Assembly (NCBI GenBank): GCA_913058555.1
Contig: CAJXRJ010000048.1
Location: forward strand, 1-19,122
Source of the DNA: an uncultured bacterium
GTDB lineage: Bacteria; Planctomycetota; UBA1135; GCA-002686595
Direction of reading: 5' to 3'
DNA: 19,122 nucleotides
Below, one piece after another: positions 10,641 to 17,309 of this stretch. Position numbers and translations under genes: made by a program. Position 1 is the first letter of the stretch, and each line of letters starts with the position of its first letter. The notes below the pieces were generated by a model. It was not told the origin of the DNA. It did no database searches and saw only the letters and a program-made list of their open reading frames with translations.

Positions 10641-11042
10641 TTAGTCGATCTTGACGGTGGCGCCGGCGGCCTCGAGAGACTTCTTCATCTCCTCGGCCTC
10701 GTCCTTAGTAGCACCTTCCTTGACGGCCTTGGGGGCGCCGTCGACGATCGCCTTGGCTTCCTTGAGGCCAAGACCGGTGATCGAGCGGACTTCCTTGATG
10801 ACCTGGATCTTCTGGCCGCCGGCGGCCTCGAGGATCACGTCGAAGGATGTCTTCTCTTCAGCTTCGTCAGCCGCCGGAGCGGCCATCATCATGCCGCCAG
10901 CGGGAGCAGCGGCGCTGACGCCCCACTTCTCCTCAAGGGCCTTGACGAGTTTGGAAGCCTGGAGAAGGGTCAGGCCGTCCAGCTGGTCAGCGATGGTCTG
11001 GAGCTCGGCATCGAGCTCGACGGTCGTGGTTTCTTCGGACAT
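10641..11042 (-). CDS. rplL: 50S ribosomal protein L7/L12
   Basis: L7/L12 forms the flexible stalk that recruits and stimulates translational GTPases such as EF-Tu and EF-G; it is the only multi-copy ribosomal protein. The 133-residue product has the N-terminal dimerisation domain (about 10-42), an Ala/Pro/Gly/Met-rich hinge (about 43-62) and the globular C-terminal domain containing 'VIKEVRSITGLGLKEAKAIV'. It ends in the typical VKID. It lies 120 bp after rplJ, and the ATG has no strong Shine-Dalgarno sequence (AGAGAG, with CTCCGAACC 15 nt upstream). A stem-loop follows the stop immediately. Confidence 0.98.
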   Translation of the reverse strand: MSEETTTVELDAELQTIADQLDGLTLLQASKLVKALEEKWGVSAAAPAGGMMMAAPAADEAEEKTSFDVILEAAGGQKIQVIKEVRSITGLGLKEAKAIVDGAPKAVKEGATKDEAEEMKKSLEAAGATVKID

Positions 11043-11162
11043 CTCTCTAGAGTCTCTGGTTCGGAGTAGGTCGGGGTGGACTGGTCGGGGGGCCGAAGCG
11101 CTTCATGCGCAGGTGACCACCCTGAACGATTGGTTTGTCGGGTTTGGAATTGGGAGTGGGCG

Positions 11163-11693
11163 CTAGCCCTCTCCCTCCTCGTCGACGTGGGCCTGGACGA
11201 CCCGGGCGACGCCGCTGGGCACCGCGTTGATAACAGTAGCGAGGCCACGGGCGGGCCCGGCGATCGCGCAAACGATCATGGAGTGCAGCGTCTTGCGATC
11301 GGGGAGATCAGCAAGGGCCCTGGCCGCCTTGGCATCGAGAGCATTGCCCTCTAGCACGGCACCCTTGAAGGTGACCTTGCCCGCCTTTTTCACGGCCTTT
11401 TCGCTGAAGATCTTTGCCGCATCGATGGCCGCTTCGGTGTCGCCGTAGGCGATGCCGGTGTTGCCTTTCAGGGCGCCCTCTTCAGGGAACTCGAAGTCGC
11501 GGGCGGCGAGCACGCGCTTGGCGAGGGAGTTCCTCACCATGCGGAATCGCACGTTCTTGTCCGCGAGTTGATTGCGCAGGGCTTCGTTCTCAGCGACGGT
11601 CAGACCGCCGTAGGAAACGAGGACCATGCCTTCGGCGTCCTTGAACTCTTCCTCGAGTTCACGAATCACCATTTGATTGACGATGTTCGGCAT
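11163..11693 (-). CDS. rplJ: 50S ribosomal protein L10
   Basis: L10 anchors the L7/L12 dimers to the 23S rRNA stalk base. The 176-residue product is of normal length; it has the N-terminal rRNA-binding domain ('SYGGLTVAENEALRNQL', 'VRNSLAKRVL', 'LKGNTGIAYGD') and a C-terminal helix that should carry L12 dimers. The ATG at 11693 is 4 nt after the rplA stop and is supported by GGAGG 8 nt upstream, inside the last rplA codons. That tight junction leaves no room for the usual L10 leader, so any autoregulation must act within rplA or further downstream. Confidence 0.98.
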   Translation of the reverse strand: MPNIVNQMVIRELEEEFKDAEGMVLVSYGGLTVAENEALRNQLADKNVRFRMVRNSLAKRVLAARDFEFPEEGALKGNTGIAYGDTEAAIDAAKIFSEKAVKKAGKVTFKGAVLEGNALDAKAARALADLPDRKTLHSMIVCAIAGPARGLATVINAVPSGVARVVQAHVDEEGEG

Positions 11694-11697
11694 CGGA

Positions 11698-12384
11698 TCA
11701 GCCTCCGTACTCGATAAAGGCGCCGGGTCCCATGGTCGTCGACACGCTGATGCGGCGGACGAAGGTTCCCTTGACGGCGGATGGGCGCATCCCGGTGAGA
11801 TGGCCGAGGAAGGCTTGGAAGTTGGCCACGAGGTCTTCGACGGGGAACGAGCGCTTGCCCAGGGGCGCGTGCACGTTGCCGCCAGCGTCGGTCCGGAACT
11901 CGACCTTACCCGCTTTGAATTCCTCCACAGCGAGGGCGACGTTCGGCGTCACGGTGCCGGACTTCGGCGAGGGCATCTTACCCTGCGGACCGAGGACCTT
12001 ACCGAGCTTACCGACGTGCTTCATCATGTCGGGACTGGCGATGACGATGTCGAAGTCCATCCAGCCGCCTTGGATCTTGGCGGCAAGCTCGTCGGATCCG
12101 ACCTCGTCGGCTCCGGCGGCCTTGGCGGCGTCGGCCTTGTCGCCTTCGGCGAAGACCACGACCTTGACCGTCTTACCGAGACCCTTCGGCAGCGAGACAG
12201 CGCCGCGAACCAGCTGGTCCGTCTTGCGCGGGTCGATGCCCAAGCGAATGGCGATTTCGACGGTCTCGTCGAACTTCGGTGCCGGAAGGCTCTTGAGGAG
12301 CTCGAAGGCGTCCCCAGGGGCGTAGGACGTATTACGGTCTATGCGTGCCGCGGCTTCGCGGTAACGCTTGCTCTGCTTCACCAT
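11698..12384 (-). CDS. rplA: 50S ribosomal protein L1
   Basis: L1 forms the mobile stalk on the E-site side of the large subunit and, in many bacteria, represses its own operon by binding mRNA. The 228-residue product is of normal length and carries the family signature around 'GKLGKVLGPQGKMPSPKSGT' and the C-terminal 'STTMGPG' turn. The ATG at 12384 follows the rplK stop by 5 nt and has GGAGG 10 nt upstream inside rplK. Its junctions with rplK and rplJ are very similar in sequence, and these three genes should be translationally coupled. Confidence 0.98.
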   Translation of the reverse strand: MVKQSKRYREAAARIDRNTSYAPGDAFELLKSLPAPKFDETVEIAIRLGIDPRKTDQLVRGAVSLPKGLGKTVKVVVFAEGDKADAAKAAGADEVGSDELAAKIQGGWMDFDIVIASPDMMKHVGKLGKVLGPQGKMPSPKSGTVTPNVALAVEEFKAGKVEFRTDAGGNVHAPLGKRSFPVEDLVANFQAFLGHLTGMRPSAVKGTFVRRISVSTTMGPGAFIEYGG

Positions 12385-12389
12385 GACGA

Positions 12390-12815
12390 TCAGCCCTCCA
12401 CTTGGATGCCGGAGGAGCGCGCAGTGCCTTCAATAATGCGGCACGCTTGTTCGAGGTTGCGGGCGTTGAGGTCAGCCATCTTGATGTTGGCGATCTCCTC
12501 CACCTGCGCACGGGTCACTGACCCGACGATCTGAGTACCGACCTCACCTGCACCGCTCTCGACTCCAGCAGCCTTCTTAAGAAGGACCGCGGCCGGGGGC
12601 GACTTCAGGATGAAGTCGAAGGAACGATCTTTGTAGACCGAGATCTCGACGGGGATGATCATCCCCATCTGGTCGCGCGTCCGATCGTTGAACTGCTTGA
12701 CGAACTCGGCGATGTTGACGCCGTGCGCACCGAGCGCCGGGCCGACGGGAGGCGCGGGGGTCGCCTGCCCTGCGGGGCACTGCAGCTTGATCTTGCCTGT
12801 GAGTTCTTTCGCCAT
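12390..12815 (-). CDS. rplK: 50S ribosomal protein L11
   Basis: L11 binds the GTPase-associated region of 23S rRNA, stimulates elongation factor GTPases and is needed for RelA-type stringent signalling; it is also the thiostrepton target. The 141-residue product is complete, with the proline-rich N-terminal 'PAPPVGPALGAHGVNIAEF' and a C-terminal rRNA-binding domain ('GSVTRAQVEEIANIKMADLN'). The start at 12815 fits the family. No close Shine-Dalgarno sequence is seen. A 239-bp leader separates it from nusG. Confidence 0.98.
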   Translation of the reverse strand: MAKELTGKIKLQCPAGQATPAPPVGPALGAHGVNIAEFVKQFNDRTRDQMGMIIPVEISVYKDRSFDFILKSPPAAVLLKKAAGVESGAGEVGTQIVGSVTRAQVEEIANIKMADLNARNLEQACRIIEGTARSSGIQVEG

Positions 12816-12840
12816 GTCGGTCCGGGTGTGTCCCTTAGAA

Positions 12841-12997
12841 GGGGCGGTCCGCTATTGAGTTCGCCCCGCGCCTGCGGGAGCCGTGATGGAATGTCGAGGG
12901 TCGAAGAGTGTCCTGTGCCCTGGGTTGGTCGCCTTCTGCCCGGGGGCAGTCTGCGATCGCATCCAGTGCGGCCTCCCCCACTGCTGTGGGAGCGGCC
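12841..12997 (-). promoter_or_regulatory. rplK leader with stem-loops, candidate L1 operator
   Basis: The nusG-rplK gap (12816-13054) holds a hairpin with CTCCCAC/GTGGGAG-type arms and two bulged bases at 12970-12997. Nearer to rplK, a perfect 6-bp stem GGGGCG/CGCCCC closes a 15-nt loop at 12841-12867. In E. coli L1 represses rplK-rplA by binding a mimic of its 23S site in this leader, so an operator is expected here. I did not identify the L1 binding core itself, and no good promoter was found. Confidence 0.35.
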
Positions 12998-13054
12998 CGA
13001 ATCATCCAAGAGCGTCCTGCGCATTGCGTGCGCCGTCGGCCCGTGGAATCTGCG

Positions 13055-13606
13055 TCAGACGCTATCGACCTCCCAGTACTTGAGATCGACCGGGGTCGGC
13101 CGCCCGAAGATTGTCACGACCACGCGGACCGTGCCTTTCTCCGGGTTGACTTCGTCCACCGTGCCGTCGAATCCATCGAACGGTCCGGTGTTGATTTTGA
13201 CCTGCTCGCCCTTCGACAGACCGATCGTCACCTGGGGGCGCGATTCGGAGTCCGTCATGAGCGAGAGGATTTCGGTGACTTCAGCTTCTGAGATCGCGGT
13301 CGGCTCGCCGCCGGTTCCCAGGAAGTCGCGCAGGCCGTCGACGCTGCGCAGCGCTGTACGCGCCTTGATGACGAGCGCGTCGTCGGGGTTATCGAGGTCC
13401 GCCTGGACCATCAGGTAACCGGGGTAGAGTTTCTCCTCCACCGTCTTCTTCTTCCCGCGCTTCATGTCCGTCACGATCTTGAACGGCATGAGCACCTGGG
13501 GGACGACTTCGTCAACCCCAGCCGCCTTGAGGCGGTGAATGGTGTTGTCGCGGATGCGCTTTTCGCGCCCCGACTGACAACGCAGGAAGTACCACTTGAA
13601 GGCCAT
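13055..13606 (-). CDS. nusG: Transcription termination/antitermination protein NusG
   Basis: NusG binds the RNA polymerase clamp, increases processivity, and couples polymerase to Rho or the ribosome (S10). The 183-residue product has the NGN domain at about 3-115 (KWYFLRCQSGREKRIR at the start, 'YPGYLMVQ' at 61-68) and a C-terminal KOW domain at about 130-183 ('GPFDGFDGTVDEVNPEKG', then 'FGRPTPVDL'). The start at 13606 is chosen over an upstream in-frame extension because MAFKWYF begins the NGN fold. It follows secE by 19 bp, the usual pairing. The 'QSGREKRIRDN' helix resembles planctomycete NusG as I recall it. Confidence 0.97.
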   Translation of the reverse strand: MAFKWYFLRCQSGREKRIRDNTIHRLKAAGVDEVVPQVLMPFKIVTDMKRGKKKTVEEKLYPGYLMVQADLDNPDDALVIKARTALRSVDGLRDFLGTGGEPTAISEAEVTEILSLMTDSESRPQVTIGLSKGEQVKINTGPFDGFDGTVDEVNPEKGTVRVVVTIFGRPTPVDLKYWEVDSV

Positions 13607-13625
13607 CAATAAAGTCCGTTGAAGA

Positions 13626-14063
13626 CTAGGCGGCCCGCCCAGTGAGGATACGTGTGAAGACTTCACCCAAGATGAAGTCCGCTCCGGCCATGAAGGCCAT
13701 CAGGAACAGCACCACCACCATCACGACGATCGAACCGTCGATGGTCTCGTCCAGGGTCGGCCAAGTGACCTTCCGGAGCTCGCTTTCCGTCTCGATGAGA
13801 AGGTCCGCGTTCTTCGGAGTCTCCAGGGTGCGATTCAGGAAGAACATCCCGATCGCAAACGTCCCGATCGCCAGAAGCAACGCGGGGCTAAGCGCCAGTC
13901 CGACGATGGGCAGGCTGACGCCCCCAAGGGCGGTGCCCAACGTGTCCGGCTGCCAGCCGGACAACTCCGAACGCATACGAATACAGCCGTACGCGAGCAG
14001 GATCGCGAGCGACCAGAAAGTCGCCATGCGCGCCATGCGTCCTTGATCCTTGCGGTAGGCCAT
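13626..14063 (-). CDS. secE: Protein translocase subunit SecE (three-helix form)
   Basis: SecE is the essential clamp subunit of the SecYEG channel in the inner membrane. The 145-residue product is longer than the ~60-residue single-helix type. It has predicted membrane segments at about 14-30, 52-77 and 110-132, with the conserved amphipathic hinge 'SELRKVTWPTLDE' at 94-106 before the third. The ATG at 14063 is preferred because the 'YRKDQGRMARMATFW' segment looks conserved; an ATG at 14036 with an upstream AAGGAC is the alternative. Upstream DNA is C-rich without a Shine-Dalgarno sequence. It sits between rpmG and nusG, the classical location. Confidence 0.93.
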   Translation of the reverse strand: MAYRKDQGRMARMATFWSLAILLAYGCIRMRSELSGWQPDTLGTALGGVSLPIVGLALSPALLLAIGTFAIGMFFLNRTLETPKNADLLIETESELRKVTWPTLDETIDGSIVVMVVVLFLMAFMAGADFILGEVFTRILTGRAA

Positions 14064-14187
14064 CGTAGGTCGGTGTCGGAGAGGGAGGGGCGGGTGAGCG
14101 GGAGGGTGGTGTTCAGTCCGGGAGGACCCGGGGAGGCTTAGGAGGGCATGGTCTCTATCGAGGATGCCCCCCATCGCTGAAGCTCAG

Positions 14188-14346
14188 CTAGAGCTTCTTC
14201 TCCCTGTGCGACGTGTGCGTACGGCAACGACGGCAGAACTTCTTCTTCTCGAGCTTGTAAGCGGCCTTCAGACGCTTGTGCGTCGTGTAGTTCCGCTCCT
14301 TGCACTCCGTGCACTCGAGGAAGCAGTAGCGTTCCTTTGTCTTCAT
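14188..14346 (-). CDS. rpmG: 50S ribosomal protein L33
   Basis: L33 is a small zinc-ribbon protein near the E site of the large subunit. Translating 14346 to 14188 gives a 52-residue protein beginning MKTKERYCFLECTECKER and ending SHREKKL. The paired cysteines C12/C15 and C38/C41 make this the zinc-binding (C+) form; an extra C8 is present. The length and basic composition fit the family. It lies between tuf and secE, a common rpmG position. No Shine-Dalgarno sequence is present; the 30 nt upstream are almost all pyrimidine and include CTCCCGACCC 6 nt before the ATG. Confidence 0.93.
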   Translation of the reverse strand: MKTKERYCFLECTECKERNYTTHKRLKAAYKLEKKKFCRRCRTHTSHREKKL

Positions 14347-14620
14347 GGCGTGGGGTCGGGAGAGGGTGGAGAGGGGGTGGTCGGGACAGTCTCGTCAGGA
14401 TGCCGAAAGGCAGGTGACGGGAGCCGGTCTTGACCGATGTGGTAGATGCCAGCGCGCAGTGAAAAGCCGGGAGGAGGAGGTGGCTTCTCGGGCGTTCGTC
14501 GGGCGGGACGTTCGCAGGCGCGCGCTGGACTTTCGGATTGGTAGAGGGGAGAGCGGTGCCGAGCTCAGAGCTGAGCATCCGCTTTCCTTTCGGGGTCAGC
14601 TTCTGACGAAGCCGAGCCGA

Positions 14621-15826
14621 TCACTCAACGATCTTCGTAACAACACCAGCGCCCACGGTGCGGCCACCTTCGCGGATAGCGAAGCGCAGCTGCTCTTCCA
14701 TGGCCACCGGGGTGCCGAGGCTGACGGTCAGCTTGACGTTGTCGCCAGGCATGCACATCTCGGCGCCGATGAGGTCGGCGTTGCCCGTCACGTCCGTCGT
14801 ACGGAAGTAGAACTGCGGGCGGTAACCGGAGAAGAAAGGCGTGTGGCGGCCACCCTCGTCCTTGGAGAGGACGTAGACCTCACACTCGAACTTGGTGTGC
14901 GGCGTCACGGTGCCCGGCTTGGAAAGGACCATGCCGCGCTTGAGGGTTTCCTTGTCGACACCACGGAGGAGGACACCGACGTTCTCGCCGGCACGTCCCT
15001 CGTCGAGGGTCTTCTGGAACATCTCAACACCAGTACAGGTGGTGTTGCCGATCTCTTCCTGCATGCCGACGATCTCGAGAGCGTCGCCGGTGCGGACGAT
15101 GCCACGCTCGACGCGGCCGGTGCCGACCGTTCCACGACCCTTGATCGAGAACACGTCCTCGACGGGCATCAGGAACGACTTGTCCACGTCACGCTCGGGG
15201 AGCGGGATGTAGCTGTCAACAGCGTCCATGAGCTCGTCGATGCACTTGAAAGCGTCGTCATCGGCGGGCTTGCCGTCGTTGAGGGCGTTCTCAGCACCAA
15301 GAGCGGAACCACGGATGATCGGAAGATCGTCACCGGGGAACTCGTACTTGGACAGGAGCTCGCGGATCTCCATCTCGACGAGGTCGAGGAGCTCGTCGTC
15401 GTCGACCTGGTCGACCTTGTTCATGAACACCACGATGGCGGGCACGTTGACCTGACGGGCAAGCAGGATGTGCTCGCGGGTCTGGGGCATCGGGCCGTCA
15501 GCGGCGGACACGACCAAGATCGCGCCGTCCATCTGGGCGGCACCCGTGATCATGTTCTTGACATAGTCGGCGTGCCCGGGGCAGTCGACGTGGGCGTAGT
15601 GCCGGTTCGGCGTCTCGTACTCGACGTGAGCCGTCGAGATGGTGATACCGCGCGCCTTCTCTTCAGGCGCCTTGTCGATCATGTCGAACGCCATTGCCTT
15701 GGCCAGACCCTTCTGGGCCTGGTGACGGCAGATAGCAGAGGTGAGAGTGGTCTTCCCGTGGTCGACGTGACCGATGGTCCCGACGTTCACGTGGTCCTTG
15801 TTCCTCTCGAAGACTTCCTTAGCCAT
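14621..15826 (-). CDS. tuf: Elongation factor Tu
   Basis: EF-Tu delivers aminoacyl-tRNA to the ribosomal A site and hydrolyses GTP on correct pairing. The 401-residue product has all G motifs: GHVDHGKT at 19-26, the RGITI switch at 59-63, DCPGH at 81-85 (H85 is the catalytic His), NKVD at 136-139 and the SAL motif at 174-176. Domains 2 and 3 follow, with 'GYRPQFYFRTTDVTG' near the C-terminal third. The start at 15826 (MAKEVFERNK) is chosen over a longer in-frame extension that adds 56 non-conserved residues. It follows four tRNA genes, the thrU-tyrU-glyT-thrT-tufB arrangement of E. coli. A second tuf copy in the str operon is possible but outside the window. Confidence 0.99.
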   Translation of the reverse strand: MAKEVFERNKDHVNVGTIGHVDHGKTTLTSAICRHQAQKGLAKAMAFDMIDKAPEEKARGITISTAHVEYETPNRHYAHVDCPGHADYVKNMITGAAQMDGAILVVSAADGPMPQTREHILLARQVNVPAIVVFMNKVDQVDDDELLDLVEMEIRELLSKYEFPGDDLPIIRGSALGAENALNDGKPADDDAFKCIDELMDAVDSYIPLPERDVDKSFLMPVEDVFSIKGRGTVGTGRVERGIVRTGDALEIVGMQEEIGNTTCTGVEMFQKTLDEGRAGENVGVLLRGVDKETLKRGMVLSKPGTVTPHTKFECEVYVLSKDEGGRHTPFFSGYRPQFYFRTTDVTGNADLIGAEMCMPGDNVKLTVSLGTPVAMEEQLRFAIREGGRTVGAGVVTKIVE

Positions 15827-16151
15827 TTCTCGATCTCGTCGGTGGAAGGTGCCTGCTTCGAAGCCCCTCGGCCTGCCTGCAGTTGGTGTTTGCGGTCCAA
15901 ATCCGGACCCTGGTCGCCAGCACTGACGCCGCCAGAGTGGCGACGGGCGTTGGCGGATCTTGAAAGAGAGTCCTCCAGTCGCATGGCGGCGCACAAGGCG
16001 CAGCCATTTGCCTGAAGGGGTTGACGGCGAAGCGCGTCGCGTGAGCGGGCGCCTCCCCGCGTGCGGGGTGCAATTGAATTCGCGGTTGAGCCATCAGCCC
16101 TGGTTGAAGACTGGAACCATCAAACTTCTGCCAGGAGCAGGAAGAAGAGGA
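15827..16151 (-). other. tRNA-Thr to tuf spacer / tuf leader
   Basis: No gene was found in these 325 bp. They hold the processed 3' trailer of tRNA-Thr and the tuf leader. Short stem-loops are visible: CCCCG/CGGGG (16055-16068) and CGCCA/TGGCG (15930-15942). No promoter with good boxes and no terminator were seen, so tuf is probably co-transcribed with the tRNAs. Confidence 0.6.
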
Positions 16152-16226
<75 letters not shown>

Positions 16227-16336
16227 GATGGATCCCGACGGGAGATTGGCGCGCAAGGCGCGTCGCCCGGGGTGCCGTCCCCCACTCGCAGGCACAAGGC
16301 CCCGGGGTGGGTTCTAGCCAGACGTCGACTTGCCCC

Positions 16337-16352
16337 GCGAGCGGATGCTCGC
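16337..16352 (-). other. Stem-loop in the tRNA-Gly to tRNA-Thr spacer
   Basis: GCGAGC/GCTCGC, a perfect 6-bp stem with a 4-nt loop, in the 179-bp spacer. A second small TCTCC/GGAGA stem (16381-16396) lies nearer the tRNA-Gly 3' end. These may guide tRNA processing; no gene is seen here. Confidence 0.35.
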
Positions 16353-16405
16353 TGCAGACAGGCTGGACGCCCGTGCGAATTCTCCGATTCTGGAGAGGAA
16401 GAGGA

Positions 16406-16479
16406 TGGAGCGGGTGGGGGGAATCGAACCCCCGTGTGCAGCTTGGAAGGCTGCCGTTCTACCATTGAACTACACCCGC
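16406..16479 (-). tRNA. tRNA-Gly (anticodon UCC)
   Basis: Acceptor GCGGGTG/CACCCGC, D arm with ATGGTAGAAC, anticodon stem GCAGC/GCTGC around CTTCCAA (anticodon TCC), T arm GGGGGTTCGATTCCCCC, discriminator U73 as usual for bacterial tRNA-Gly, and encoded CCA. It corresponds in position to E. coli glyT. Confidence 0.97.
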
Positions 16480-16589
16480 ACTGGCGTGACGTTGCGCGCC
16501 TGGACGGCACGGATTAGATCACCCCGGGAGAGTCCGCGATGGCCTCCGCAAAAAGCGGATGCCGCAGAGACCCTAACGACAACGCAACC

Positions 16590-16655
16590 GTCGCTCCCAG
16601 TCGTCGGTTCGCATGGGGCCCTCCCCCATGCCAAGCGCCCCCGCGAGGGAGCGAC
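16590..16655 (-). other. Two-tier stem-loop between tRNA-Tyr and tRNA-Gly
   Basis: An outer perfect 9-bp stem, GTCGCTCCC (16655-16647) with GGGAGCGAC (16598-16590), encloses an inner perfect 8-bp stem GCATGGGG/CCCCATGC (16631-16611) with the loop GAGGG. The structure begins 13 nt after the tRNA-Tyr CCA end. It has no U-run, so it is not a terminator. It may be a processing signal or a small structured RNA released when the flanking tRNAs are cut out. Function is unknown. Confidence 0.55.
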
Positions 16656-16668
16656 CATGAAATGGAGA

Positions 16669-16753
<85 letters not shown>

Positions 16754-17059
16754 CGTGAGCGCCCCCGCCGTGGATTGAATGGAACCGAGGGTTCCACCCA
16801 GCCCCGCAGGACAGGATCGCTGTGCGAACCTCCGACGGGAGGACCGGTGCATGCGCACGCCTCATTCCGCCCGTGGCTGCCGGTAGCGATTGCTGGAAAG
16901 CAAGCGCTGGCGCCACTGACGACGGGACGTGCTCCCGTGTCTTCCTCGAATCGGATTGCGTTATTAGTGAGCGGTCGCACTCGGAGGATCCCGCTGCCAG
17001 GCGATGAGCCCTTGGCGAGTGGTACCGAGACGTCGATGTTGATCGGTGGAGCAGACCGC
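16754..17059 (-). other. Structured 306-nt spacer between tRNA-Thr(UGU) and tRNA-Tyr
   Basis: No tRNA or convincing ORF was found here. On the transcribed strand four stem-loops lie within about 160 nt: 16922-16938 (6 bp), 16885-16908 (two helices, 4 and 5 bp, separated by a 1x1 mismatch, loop UUCC), 16829-16842 (5 bp) and 16780-16796 (TGGAACC/GGTTCCA, 7 bp). This could be transcribed spacer that is removed during tRNA processing, or could contain an unrecognised RNA. Confidence 0.45.
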
Positions 17060-17135
17060 TGGGGCCAGCGGCGGGACTTGAACCCGCAACCTGCTGATTA
17101 CAAATCAGCTGCTCTACCAATTGAGCCACACTGGC
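17060..17135 (-). tRNA. tRNA-Thr (anticodon UGU)
   Basis: Acceptor GCCAGTG/CGCTGGC (one G-U), D arm GCTC/GAGC, anticodon stem GCTGA/TCAGC around TTTGTAA (anticodon TGT, reads ACA/ACG), T arm GCGGGTTCAAGTCCCGC and encoded CCA. The discriminator base is C73, which is unusual for threonine tRNAs. It is the first tRNA of the cluster, matching thrU of E. coli. Confidence 0.96.
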
Positions 17136-17165
17136 GTGATACCTGGCGGCCCTCGACGTGTCAGA

Positions 17166-17182
17166 GCGCCTTGAACAGGCGC
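17166..17182 (-). other. Stem-loop in the tRNA operon leader
   Basis: GCGCC/GGCGC, 5 bp with a 7-nt loop, between the predicted transcription start near 17200 and the tRNA-Thr 5' end at 17135. It may assist 5' processing. Confidence 0.3.
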
Positions 17183-17206
17183 CCCGATCGGCGAGTGGAG
17201 CGCGAG

Positions 17207-17234
17207 AGAATAGGGACCCGCGTGGGAGGGTCAA
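17207..17234 (-). promoter_or_regulatory. Sigma70-type promoter for the tRNA-tuf operon
   Basis: On the minus strand TTGACC (17234-17229), a 16-bp spacer and TATTCT (17212-17207), followed by the GC-rich discriminator CTCGCGCTCC. GC-rich discriminators are typical of stringently controlled rRNA and tRNA promoters. Its place directly downstream of the aroC terminator and ahead of the first tRNA supports it. Confidence 0.75.
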
Positions 17235-17247
17235 GGGCACGCAGTGG

Positions 17248-17265
17248 AAAACGGCGAGATCGCCG
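17248..17265 (-). terminator. Intrinsic terminator after aroC
   Basis: Minus strand CGGCG-ATCT-CGCCG (5 bp, extended by palindromic bases) followed by TTTT, 45 nt after the aroC stop. The stem is short, so termination may be partial. It separates the aroC unit from the tRNA-tuf promoter. Confidence 0.55.
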
Positions 17266-17309
17266 AACTTTCTTTTGTCTCGGTGGCCCCCATTTTGTGC
17301 CCAAGGACA

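Noticed and set aside
14138..14578. 146-codon minus-strand frame across the tuf-secE gap
   Set aside because: It runs over rpmG in a different frame; the true 52-residue L33 frame at 14188-14346 explains the sequence.
14064..14620. tRNA-Trp, often found between tuf and secE
   Set aside because: No acceptor or T-arm pattern and no CCA anticodon loop could be folded in the gaps on either side of rpmG.
14345..16015. 556-codon open frame on the plus strand
   Set aside because: Antisense to tuf and its flanks; no domain recognisable.
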